NCBI RefSeq assembly: GCF_000499385.1
Contig: NW_013652025.1
Location: 1-64,000, forward strand
DNA: 64,000 nt
DNA from: Eimeria necatrix
Lineage: Eukaryota > Apicomplexa > Conoidasida > Eucoccidiorida > Eimeriidae
Direction: 5' to 3'
Made by a program: the position numbers and the translations under genes. Of the stretch, positions 33,873 through 45,321 are shown in pieces (the stretch's first letter is position 1; every line of letters starts with the position of its first letter). The notes under the pieces are model-generated. The model made no database searches and was not told where the DNA came from. It was given only the letters and a program-made list of their open reading frames with translations.

Positions 33873-35561
33873 ATGACGGAGCAGGTGCCTGAATTCAAGC
33901 TAATTTTGGTGGGCGATGGGGGCGTAGGCAAGACCACTCTCGTGAAGCGCCACCTCACGGGTGAGGCCCTAGAGTCTAGTGGTACAATTGGCCAACGAAT
34001 CATATTTCATTTATTAACACGAGCTGGATCACGGCACTCCTAGGACTCTATGGGCCTCAGCCCTCCTCCAGTATCCGCTGTGTGGGGCGTCTGGAGCTGT
34101 GTATAGTGTTGCTGGCGTGTTCATCCGTTTGACACGCAAATTTTTAAGTAGTTGAGGATTGCTGGATACTCTATTGGCTCTTAAAGCTTCTCATTTTGGT
34201 CCTGTTCCCCATGCCTATGTTGCCCGCGCGGGATGAGCAGTCCCAACGTGTTCGGAGCGAGCTGGAGCTCTTGCTGCATTTTCACTCTATCGTGCTTGCC
34301 TGTCTTGTCCCGTCTGCTGCCAAGGGTGTCGGGCATTGAAGTGCCTGGGAGTTGGTGCGCGGAAGATAATGCTTAGTAGATGGTATCGCGTGTCGAGGCG
34401 GTACGCGCAGGCGAATTTGAAAAGAAGTACATCCCTACCCTAGGCGTGGAAGTGCGGCCTTTGCGTTTCTCAACGAATTTCGGCCCCATTGTGTTCAACG
34501 TCTGGGACACTGCTGGCCAGGAGAAGTTTGGCGGACTCCGAGATGGCTACTATATCAAGGTACGTTGCTTGGTCACTCACCCCATTGGCAGATCGTAGAA
34601 GGTACAAAATGGCCGTGTGTAACTGGATGCGTCTGCATTGGCGTGGATCCGTTTTAACGTTTGAGGAGCTCAGGGCCTAGGGTGTGAGGCTTTAGTGGGC
34701 TGTTTCTGCAGGGCCAGTGCGCCATTATGATGTTCGACGTAACGAGTCGCATCACCTATAGAAACATTCCAAATTGGCACCGGGATATTGTGAGGGTTTG
34801 CGAAAACATACCCATTGTCCTAGTTGGAAACAAGGCAAGTTACCATTCATCTTCTGGCTTCATTTAATAAATGTGCAGCATCATTTCAGGCGGGAGCCAT
34901 TGGAGTTTTAATTTATACTTTTTTGTCGACGGTGTAACTAACCGTGAGTTAAAATTTGAGTATTGGCTTTGGCTTGGATTTTGGCTCCAGGTGGACGTGA
35001 AGGACCGACAGGTAAAAGCTCGGGTTATTCAGTTTCACCGCAAAAAAAACCTACAGTACTACGACATCAGTGCGCGTTCAAACTATAATTTTGAGAAGCC
35101 GTTCTTGTGGCTCGCGCGTCGACTGACAAACCAGGCATCCCTGATCTTTACTGGTGAGTTCGGTGTGGCTGTTTATCGGCTCATTGGAAAAGACGTCCTT
35201 CTTAGGAACTGTAGGTTGTGACATTGTTGTGTGCACAACACGTTGGCGTACCTATGGGTTTGCGGTAGGAACTGTAGGTTGTGACATCTTTGTGTGCACA
35301 ACACATCGGCTTAAGTATGGGTTTGCGACTAGATTCGCTGGAGGGAGTTCTTTGTGCACGGCTTTATTGGGCGTGCAGTGTCGTGCCCTGCTGGTACGGC
35401 CGCGGCGTTGATGAGTTGTGAATAAATCAAGTGCGATATTTTCAGGGGAACACGCAAAGGCTCCCGAAATCATGATAGACCCTTCCCTGGTGCAGCAAGC
35501 GGAGAGGGAGCTGCAGGAGGCTGTGAACACCGCTATAGAGGACGACGATGACGACCTGTAA
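33873..35561 (+). CDS. RAN: GTP-binding nuclear protein Ran
   Basis: Small GTPase that drives nucleocytoplasmic transport and spindle assembly. Exons 33873-33960, 34411-34559, 34712-34834, 34991-35153 and 35446-35561 give 212 residues, close to the usual 216. All motifs are present: P-loop [18 protein letters not shown], switch I region [14 protein letters not shown], switch [19 protein letters not shown], base-binding NKVDVKD, the [20 protein letters not shown] signature, and an acidic C-terminal tail EDDDDDL characteristic of Ran. The third intron starts with GC rather than GT (AAG|GCAAGT at 34834/34835), forced by exact conservation of the protein on both sides. There is no C-terminal prenylation cysteine, as expected for Ran. 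Confidence 0.97.
35204..35334. repeat. 65-bp tandem duplication in the last Ran intron
   Basis: Two units starting TAGGAACTGTAGGTTGTGACAT and ending in TATGGGTTTGCG(GT/AC) lie back to back within the intron between Ran exons 4 and 5. Differences are few, so the duplication is recent. Confidence 0.85.
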
Positions 35562-37155
35562 GAGTCCCAGAAGAACAGCACACGCAGCAAGAAGATAAGG
35601 GAGAATCTGGCTCGAGAGTAAAATACAACTCGTCTGAACACGCGCGTTCATATACACAGTGCAGGGAGAAACTGGCGAATTGCTGTAGCCTATCGTGGTC
35701 CTCAGTGAGGTCTCCAGCTGCAGCTTTTCAACTTGCAAGGCTTCAGAAGGGCTCCCGGTTGGCCCCACAAAGGGTGCCAGGATGGGATGAGGGAGGGCAA
35801 GACTTCCGGAAGTGCGCTGGCGCGTTTGGCTCACCAGAGATTTCCCTCTAGGTCCACTAGAGGGGCGTCTGAAGATAAGAAAGCTTTTTTGACTAGCCAC
35901 GCAAACCCCCATGTAACCTTGCCTGTGTTTGAAACAATTGAGGGCCCGCTGTCCCCTCACGGCTCGGTGCAAACATGCCCAGGCAATAACTGCCAGTGGC
36001 AATGGTGTGCGGAGCGAACTCAACTCAGCCTTTAACTTTCTTGAACATTAGTTGCTTAGGCTTCAAGGCCGCTGTTTCCTAGTGTTGAGGCTGCTCCTTT
36101 ATCGAAGACCAGTGCAGCTAGCAAGGTACAGACCGTCACAGAGTTGGGACGGGGGGGCGCCGCCGCGTTGGGCGCTCTGCGTTGGCCGATATGATTTACT
36201 TGAGGTCGGCAGAACCTTTTAGCAGGAGTGTGTTCTGCAAGGAGCCGTAGAGCTATCATTGTGCTAGTCCCAGGGCACCTCACCGGCTCTCAGGGCAAAA
36301 ATGTACAATAGGGTTATCCTTTGTGTTTGGTTCTTCGAAGAGTGACGCACGCATGTTTGTTACATGCAGAGAACGCGGCACTATGCCTCTCTCTATAGTT
36401 CAGGTCTCTGGCTCCTACTGTGGGCTCAGCATATGGGACGCCGGTGAAGGCGTGATCTGCTGACCCAGCTTGGGAGCGCCCTGATTCCCAGTTGCGTGAA
36501 AGTACACTCACAACAGTTCCTGGGATGCATGCACAATGAATTAGAGGGGGCTCATATGCATCGTGACCTGGCAAAAAAGCTTGACAGAACACAAGTGGTT
36601 CGAACACCGCACCTCCAGACAGGACATTGCTTGGATGAACCTACGCTTTGCTGCATCCCAGGACGTACTGCCGGGGAAGGCCGTGCCTGTTCTCACCTTA
36701 TTGTCGTCTCAAACAATTGTGTACCCGAAATGGTGTTCATTGGTTCCGTGTTTTCTGTTTTGCTTCATAACGTGGGGGCTTCGCTGCATGCCAACTGAAG
36801 AACGCCGACAGCTCTGAAGCGCGCCGGCATAGATAGAGCATTAAAGCTACCACGTACATGCAAAATTCCAGAAGATATACTATTGAGGATTGTAACGGCA
36901 GAAACGGAAGGAGCCACGCAGGAACATAGTGGCAGCTCGAAACTGCGCGACCAGTGGACCACAGCAACCACAAAGGACACGGGTGGTTTTCAAAGTATAC
37001 AGCGGTCTCATGTCAAGCACCTACCTTCTTAACAGGACAAATGAAACACTGCATATTTTGCAGAAATGGGGTCCTAGATGCTCCCGCCACTGAGCTTAGT
37101 TTTAATACTGTAGGACGCTCTGAGCTACACTGAGGTACGCTCCATTATAGCGGCA
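35562..37155. other. Intergenic region after Ran
   Basis: Contains the Ran 3' UTR and presumably the promoter of the 37.2-kb gene. Open frames up to 193 codons (minus, 35442-36023) overlap the Ran 3' end on the opposite strand and show no domain. I see no supported gene. Confidence 0.5.
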
Positions 37156-40100
37156 ATGGAGACACACCTGAAGACATCGAAGCGAGAGGAAGAAAATGCA
37201 ACAGAAAAGCGTGTAGGGCTTCAGCAGCAGAACTTAAGCAAACAGCCACAACCACCACAAGGGGAAGCTGTCCACACAGCAGCAGCACGCCTCTTAAAGC
37301 AGCGCCAGGACGAAATTTTGGTGCTCCAGCAGCAACTGAAAGTGCAGCAGGCGGTTCGAGAGCGCCACAAGAAACAGCTGTTGCTGCATCAGCAACGAAA
37401 GCAACAGCTTGAGGCTTACTGCTTGCTCCTTCAGGTTCCATCGTGTCCTCTTGACTTGCTGCAGCAGGTACCGCAGTCTGCCACGCAAAGCCAGTGCCAG
37501 CTGCAAGTGCACGCCACTCTGGAGAAGCGGAAGTTAGTGCAATCGCTGCAGCTGCAGCCGCCTCCGCAACACGAGCATCAGCAGCAACAAGAGCAACTAG
37601 AACACCAACAACAACGCAGACAGAGCCGAACACACCTGCGCAATCACAGGCGTCCCAATGTCGAGAGATTTTCGGGAAGCTCCCGTGTATTACAGTCCGA
37701 GTCACTACTGCGGCTGCCTCCAACGTTACAGCATATGCAGAGAACTAGTATGGGAATGCAACATCAGCACCCGCAGCAGCGAAACTTGCAAAATCAGCAG
37801 GGAGAGCCAAGGAATCTGCCACGGTGCGCCTCTGCCCGATGCCATTTATGTGGGAGATTGCCTCGCCGGCTGATTTGTTCGCTCTGCTGCAGTACAGCTC
37901 TGCAGCAGCAGATGTGGTGCTTGCAGTTCCTGCGGCAGCAGCATCAGCAGCTGCAGGAACAGCTACAGCCCCTTTTGCAGCGCTGTTCAGACGGTTCCGA
38001 AGGCCGCGGTGAGGAGGAAACTGAGGTACAGAAGTATGAGATAAAGCTGCGACTCCTACTGCAACAGAAGCAAATGCGTGTGCAGCAGCTACGTGAAATG
38101 CGGAGGATAAGGGAGGGACGGCTAGTTGAAGGTTAGTCACTTCTGTTGTTTCGAGCAGGTTTGTAGTTTTTTTACATAACAGACCACCGTACAGGAGTCA
38201 TGGGTAAACAAAGCAGAAATGTGGGCACCGCTATCTTTGCTATTGATGCTGCTGGTATGCGTGCTGCAGCGGAGAATATGCAAAGCCACCTGCTTTTTCT
38301 TCGTAGGCAGCAGCGCAACAGTCTGATCAAACTGCTTTTGACGGCAGATAAGTTGGAGAAGGGCTGCAGAACTACAACCAGCAGAAGCAGCAAGCAGCAG
38401 AAGCTTGCCAGGCGCCTCAGCGGGCACAGTAGGGGTAAGCCCATGGAGAATGGAGCTCACGGCACAACATAGCCCACGTGAACTTCATTATTCGCATAAT
38501 TTACTGTAGCGTAGTTTTAGCGGGATCAGCCCGCAGCGCGAACACAGTGACAGTGCATACAGGAAAAGGTGAGAGTGCTGCCTTTCCGGCTTTAGGGGCC
38601 GAGTTACCAGCGCGATTTGCTGAGGCGATATCCATGCTACGCGTGTTTTTTCTCTTGGAATGCAGCAATTGAATTAATTGCAGAAGCAGCCGTAGCAGGT
38701 GCAGCACTAAACTGGTCGGAGGACAGTACGATCAAAGAGCTAGTTGCAATGGAAGTCGCGCTTCAGCACTTGAGACGCGAGCGAGTGTCACAGCTCCTGG
38801 AGCTTTTCAATGCCTCCAGTCTGCTTTGCGAGTCACGCCGGGAGATAGGGAGGGAAGAAGAATGCGAAAAAGCACCAGACCCAACTGCTTATGCTACTGC
38901 TCCCGATGCTGATGAGCCTTTGGCTAACAATGAAAATGCAGACTGGCTAGACTTCGAGCAGGCCTTCATTAGTGAGTTGTATGCAAACTAACCCACTCCT
39001 TCTGACAAACTCAAGACTAAAGTCCCGTAGCCTTGTCGCTAGGCCCCAAAGCCACCGAACTATAAGACCGCAGAACAAGCTCATTTTTTGTTTGGTTGCG
39101 CACAGTGAAGAGCAAAGGCGTGTCCTCAGCCGAGATCCCTGGGGCACTTTCTGGCAGTTTACATGGTCAGCACTGGGCCCTGACGTGTTTCTCAATGTTG
39201 CTTCAGCAGCTTGCAACACTCCTTAATCTGCCACTACCACGGCAGCTGTATCTACCGGGCTTGGAGCAGCAGCGGCTAAGGGAAGTGCTGCACAGTCACT
39301 TAAATAGCCTACGAAGAAAGCAGCAGAGCCGAGCTTCGGTCCTCAAGCTGATTGAGGCAGACCAGCGGCAGGAACAACAGCAGCAGAACCAAATACCCCC
39401 ACGAGGCTGCGCGGTACAGCAGCCCGTCAGTGGCAGCTTCTATTTGGCTCCCCCAGTAAAAATTGATAGTAGTGTTGTGGCAGGGGCAACCCGGATTCCA
39501 GTGCCGTCAAGGGCGGTGCAGGCTGCTCAGGAGCAAATCGGCAGAGATAATACTAGCAGTGTTAGCACCAGCAGCTTCGGCAGCAGCAGTAACGGCATGC
39601 TCAAAAGCCACGAAGCAGGAGGGAGAGGCAGCAGTAGTTCTTCTCTAAAGGAGTCTTGCCGAATTGGGACTGGTTATGTCAATGACATGAGCACTGATAT
39701 CAGTAGCCTGCAGGCTAGCAAACCTGAATTCGGAGGCAGCGTGCAAGCAGACGAGCGCTGTATGCTGCAGCGCCAGCATCAGCAAAGACAGCGGGAGCAG
39801 CTCGCTAAGCCAAACTGCAGTTCTGCCAGTGGAATTGGGTTTCTCGACCGCGTGTACACGCTTGCAACAGGTGCTGCTGCTTACAGAAAAGGAAAGCTCA
39901 GCAGCAGCAGTTGCAGTAGCAGCAGCAGCGCTGCCATCGGCAGCAGCAGCAGCATGAACAAAAACGGCAGTAGCAGCAGCAGCAATAGCAGCAGTAGCAG
40001 CAGCAACATTAGCAACAACATCAGCAGCAGCCGCAGCAGCGTCAACGGAGGGAACACCTCACGTTATGACCCTGTGTCACGGCTGCTGCAGAAAGGGCAG

Positions 40101-43100
40101 TACCTCCTAAGCAGCATCATATCTGACACCATGGCTTCGGCTGTTTCTCCGCGTGCTTCTGCTCCTCCTCAAATTTATGCTGCTGTATCACCTGCTGCTG
40201 CAGCACCTGCTGCTGCAGCAGCCTTCACTGATACTGCCGTGTCAAATGCTAGCAAGGCGTGTCTTCGGGCTATTGAAGGCCGCCAGGATAACATCAATGG
40301 CTGCAGCATACAAATGCCAGGACCAGATCAAACGCCCCCACACCAGACGAAAACCTATGAAGTCTCTGGTAGCGCTGCTTCTCGAAAGGATGAGAGCGAG
40401 GAGTCAGACTGCGTGCTGCTCGAGCTCTCAGTGCGGCAACGGCAAGCGAGGAGAAGGCGACAGCTGCAGCAAGAGCATCGGCTGAAACAGGATATCTTGC
40501 GGAGCTCTCTACCTTTGTTTTCATGGAGTGCTCAGCAGATGGCTGCAGCAGTTGCATCTGCGACAACACTGGCAGCCTCCGCCCCAGTGTCAGGATCAGC
40601 CATGGCAGGCAGCTCATACAGCTGCAGCATCCAGTCCCGCTGCAGTGTAGCTCATGTTCCGCAGCAGGTGCTCTCAGAGCAATGCCAGGGCGAGAATTGT
40701 TCCTTGCCGCTGCAGGAAAAGCAACAGCGCAAGGTCCACCCGCGGCAGAGAGAATTGACGAGGCACTACAGTGTGAACTGCTGCAGGAAAAGGCCGTTGG
40801 GTGCTCTTTCCGGGGTTACAGTTCGTCGTAATACTGCTGGCATAGAGGAGAATACAGAAGAGGCGGCACCGGGCGGTGTGCGCTGCAAATTTGGCTCTCT
40901 AGCGTTGACTGCGTCTAGGCGAGAGCAGCAGCAACTGCTACGAATGCACCGCCTTCAGCAATTGCATCAATACAGAGAGAAACTAGTTCGCAGCGAGCAA
41001 GAAGCGGACACGCAGGAAGAGCAAGGGATCCAACAGTTGCTGCGACTGCTCAACAACAACCATCCAGCATCGCCAGTGCTGCTTGATGCAGCAGCAAGGT
41101 ATGCTGTTGTCTTTTAATCGCAGCAAGCAGTAGCCTGCAATGTGGCCTTAAAGCCTACTTACAAATTAACGTATGTAGTCGTATGAGGGAGCCTGCTCTC
41201 ACATTTGCACATGATGTAAACATGATACCCGCTGTTGACTTTTTATGTGTGCATGCCGCTGTGGCCGCATGCCCTCCAGGCCCCTAATCGAACTCATAGA
41301 TGCCTGCATTATATGTATCGCATAATGCGTACTTTACGGCAAGCATGTGCTCTACTCTGTTTACTTCTCCAATAATATGATACAAAGACAGTGGGGCGCA
41401 TTTGAAACACTTCAAGCAAGCGCAGATGAGGAAGCATTTCAATGAGCGCAGCTACACTCCCTCCGTTACTAACCTATTTTTGCAATTGCCTCTCTGCTAT
41501 GACTGAAATATCATATTCATTGATCTAATTGCGTTCATAATGTGGTTGAGACATCATATTCGTCACTCAAGTCAGATACTTTATTACATGCACTAGCCAC
41601 ACACGACGGAAATGTGCCGTAAATCTGCGCATGAAAGTTACGCAAATGGATACTGTGGTTCCCTCATCTGGCGCAGGAGATGCATATTTTTTTCTTTGGG
41701 GGATTTAACTGAAGTAGCTGAGGGTCTAAAGCCAAATGTGTTCGCGTTTTGCACCTTTCAAGGAGTCGAGATTTCTTCAGACCCTCCAGGTAAGCTGTGA
41801 ACTCATATGTAGTATACATACGATACACGCGCCTGTGTACTTGTCAGAACCTAGTAAAGTCTTCATGCGACTGGCCCGTAGAAAGTGAAAGCATTAGCGT
41901 GTGCCTAATAAGGCAGTGGACGTACATAAATCATTGTGTAGACGCAATAAGCTCTCTAGTAGGTTGGGTTCTCGTTCTTTTTCGCGGACCGTACTTTGCT
42001 GCCAAGTCCGTTGTACAAGCTGTAAACTAGTGAAGATGCGTGGAGGGCGCTTACGCCTTAGAGGTCATTTCTCTAGGATTTTCAGGTGGCGGTGTTTGGA
42101 CATGCAGGCGGCCTCTTGGGGATGATGATGGCGGCTTTAAACTCTCCAGATTTCGGAAAGTGCGTTAGTTCTGCCTGTGGAGTGGAGTACGTGCAATGCG
42201 TTAGTGTCACATACTGTCTTGTTGATTGCATAAGCATTCAACTGCAGCAGTCATCCCCCAAGCGCTGTTGCCGATATGCAATTTCTCTCAGCGCTTGGCC
42301 CTTTTACATCGTGTACACATTATCTGCTCCTTGTCTGTCCGCAGTATGAGTTTCTTCTTAGTTGTGGAAGGGGTAATGCACCATGCAAGCATAGAACACA
42401 ATGCTTGTCGTGTGGTAGCACTTAGGAATGCAAACTCGGCACTGTATTTAGAGGATTGTATGGAATTTAGCGTATTTGTAGAATGAACCGTAACACGTGA
42501 TAAAATGTAATTTTGTGTGGTAGTGGGAGCAAGACGAAGGCATTCTAAGGTGTGTATGAACCCCGGTGACTATGTAGCGCAAACACATTTGCTTACGGTG
42601 GGCCTTTTGGATCCCGTTTTGTACCTTTAATTCAGGGTGTGGCCGTCCAACACGCCGCGTCTTTATCCGCCAGAAGAGAGATCGCCAGGTATGCTTCCGG
42701 GGGAACTTCTACAAGTTTATGCGCTCTCCTGTTGTTGCGTTTGGGCTGTATCTGTGATTTTCGTATGCTTCCCGTTTTAGCTGCTTTGTTGGTTGAGGAC
42801 TAAGACAGACAGCAGATGGCTGACTTGAAATTAGACAGCTATGAGGGGTGCAAACCAAATGAGGATGGGAATTGCACCCACTTGTGTGGGGAGCAGATGC
42901 AGTGCTACAGCAGAGCAAGGGAGACATGCGTAAGCAGAAGGGGAGGTGAATCGTAGGAATACAAGCTAGCAGAGCAGACAACAAACTTGGACAGAACACG
43001 TACCTCTATACTGCCTTCTCTGTAGGAAATGCTGATTTGGATTCCGACGACTGGCTGTTGGTGGAGCTTGAGGAAGACTTATCTGAGGTATTCGATGCGT

Positions 43101-43246
43101 CGCACCCTGCAGTCATGGAATGGGCGGCCGCAGCTACTTCTGCCGCCAGCAGCAGAAGCTGCATCAGCAGCAACACAGGAGCCATGAGTGCCACATCCTC
43201 CAGCACAGCTTTTGGTTTGCAATCAGTTTCGGGGGATCCTGGATGA
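37156..43246 (+). CDS. ATG14/UVRAG-like protein (candidate autophagy Vps34-complex subunit)
   Basis: Long Gln/Ser-rich protein. Supported exons: 37156-38131, 38195-38434, 38666-38971, 39106-41098 (all phase 1 joins, no stops), then 41677 to about 41789, 42086-42156, 42636-42688 and 43026-43246. Three features match the ATG14 family in order. First, a zinc-ribbon motif CHLCGRLPRRLICSLC (residues 229-244), like the Cys repeat of Atg14/Barkor. Second, Gln-rich coiled coil directly after it. Third, a helix GQHWALTCFSMLLQQLATLLNLPLPR resembling the UVRAG/ATG14 domain segment before its LPYP motif. About 600 residues of Ser, Ala and Gln repeats then interrupt the chain. The last exons read NSPDFGK-VWPSNTPRLYPPEER and an acidic segment DSDDWLLVELEEDLSEV. 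A 6-nt micro-exon at 38563-38568 is possible. The 3' end of the 41677 exon is unresolved in phase. Assignment is an inference; gene existence is secure. Confidence 0.55.
39895..40060. repeat. AGC triplet tract coding for poly-Ser
   Basis: An AGC/AGT-rich tract within the large exon of the ATG14-like gene, encoding a Ser/Asn homopolymer region. It is typical of the homopolymeric amino-acid repeats known from Eimeria proteins. Confidence 0.8.
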
Positions 43247-45200
43247 GAACGAGTTAATGGGAGGGCTTTTTCCCGAGGAGTGCCTCACGACGGGAACAAA
43301 ATCGATTAAGCGCTTAGCATGAGCAACAATCGCCACAATCAGTACTAAACGATTCGTTTATTTTAATAATCGAAAATATACCAGTGACTGCATTTTCAAC
43401 TCAGACACTTGTAAGCAGCTCATTTAGTGAATTATTGCCCAAATAGCAGCAGCGCGTGAATCCAGATTTCGACGTCGGGGGCGCAACTGTTTACAGCTGT
43501 AGACAAACTGTGGAACTGTACTTCTCTGTCCCTTGCCCAGATATAACGGCAAGTCATCCTCCCTTCAGTCTGACACTCGTTTAATATTATCCCACGTCTG
43601 CTGAATCGCTGGTATAGCAGGTGCCGCTGCTCACGCCGACTCTACAAGGCATGCAAGGAGCCTTATTTTGATGCTGGCCGTTGATGGTGCGCATGCATGT
43701 ATGACCGTGCCAGTGTGATTGTATTGCATTCGTGGTGGAACTCGCCTCAAAACCATTTCGATTCCACGGAAGCAGGAGGGCCATTACAATCATCTGGGCG
43801 ACTGCTGAGGGTGCCTCTATTCTCAGGATTCAGGGCCTTATAAACACGCACTTCGGCAATAGAGCGTTGGCTGTAGCAGAAATTTGAGCGTTGAGTACAT
43901 GTTGTAAAATTAGGCCTACAGACCCGATATGCGACTTCTCTGAAACCTACCTGGTGAAACTTCTTCAGTTGAAATGTTCATTTTAAACGGGATGAGGGCC
44001 TGCTTGCCTGCTTCCATTGTCAATCAGTAACTTCTGTGTAGCCTGGGATTACAGTATTCTACTCATAGGCCGCAATTGTTTCCACATCTGCTTTTTATGC
44101 ATCTTGGAATAAGGCATAGCGTTATAGAAACAGTTGCTTGACGGGTGCTTGCATATTGATTCATTTCCAGAGTTTGCCAGTACTTCCCAATATTTGTAGT
44201 CACAACGTTAAGCATACACTTCCGGAGTACACATTGCACAGGAGACCTGCAACCTTCTAGTCAATTCATAAACTCCCAAAATTCCAGTGGAGCGTTTCCA
44301 CTAGAGATGAGGCTGTCAAAAAATGAGCTAAGTTACTTCAGTAGTGAATGCTGAGGGGTCTCTTATAAACAGACACGGAAGCTGTCTGTTTTGCAGTGCT
44401 TATTTTCTTCTTCTGATGCACAGGCATTCTGGAAAGCGGCTGCACCGATTCCCCATTCACCACTGAACTGCTTCTGAAGCTACTGGCGCGTTTATCTCTT
44501 CTTAAGGGGCAATTCCACGGAATGGAACGCATCTACGTCCGCAGACCTGACCCTGGAAAAGCAACCAGGACCACTTCTCTTGTATTCGCATTTCCTGATG
44601 TTTCAACTATACAATGACTTGTTATTTTCGTACATTTGCTCACAACGAGCCAACGGTCAGACACTCAAAAACGCGTGTGAAGGTAAGAGACTAACGGTGG
44701 AGCACAAAGTTTCGAAAGTAAACACCAAACATCACCTTGCAGACACATCTTTGCATTGCATGCCTGGTGTCACGAAGACTTCCCAACCATACGTACATCT
44801 TGACCAAGCGAATATTTAATCCTTTTTTTTATGGTATTAGCATTACTTTGTAATAAATGTTACAGCCAACTAATTTTCTAGAACAGATAAGCTGCTCAGG
44901 GTCTTACAGTCGGGACATAGGGTTCTTCGTATTATTCAAAGGGTTTCCTATCTTAAAAAAACTTCCAGTAGCACACATTAGGAAAGCACCGCCCATGAGC
45001 TAGTCCGTATTTTTGACAGCGGTTATCCCTGCCTCTTCCTTACGTGCTCTGGCCATAGGACTACCCCTTTTCGAAGGAAGACCACTTTTCGTTCAGCCAC
45101 TACGAAAGATCCAGCTTGTACAAAACTTCACAAGAAATGTGCAGTCCATCAACGACGAGTCAAACGCTGCAAGTTTATGTCCGCCGGAAAAATTGGTTGT
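43247..45200. other. Intergenic region between ATG14-like and MIC5-like genes
   Basis: The two genes converge here. Short open frames (such as 44580-44819 plus, 79 codons) lack domains or splice partners. Nothing supported apart from UTR sequence. Confidence 0.5.
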
Positions 45201-45255
45201 GTGAAAAATGCACGCGTGTGTTTTTCACAGCAGGCGTCAGGCAATGCCTGACGCC
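45201..45255. repeat. Two consecutive hairpins 3' of the MIC5-like gene
   Basis: Hairpin 1: GTGAAAAA (45201-45208) with TTTTTCAC (45221-45228). Hairpin 2: GGCGTCAGGC (45233-45242) with GCCTGACGCC (45246-45255), a 3-base loop. They lie 67-121 bp beyond the stop codon of the minus-strand MIC5-like gene, so they may be in its 3' UTR. Confidence 0.7.
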
Positions 45256-45321
45256 AGTTTTAAGGCGTGCTAATGTGAGGCATGTTATGGCGCTGTATGT
45301 TGGTGTTCCGGCTAAATCAAT

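Noticed and set aside
35442..36023. Minus-strand 193-codon frame after Ran
   Set aside because: Overlaps Ran's last exon in antisense, no recognisable domain, no splice signals that connect it to other exons.
37145..37723. Minus-strand 192-codon Ala/Val-rich frame that looks membrane-like
   Set aside because: Shadow of the Gln-rich exon of the ATG14-like gene; hydrophobicity is a by-product of the CAG complement.
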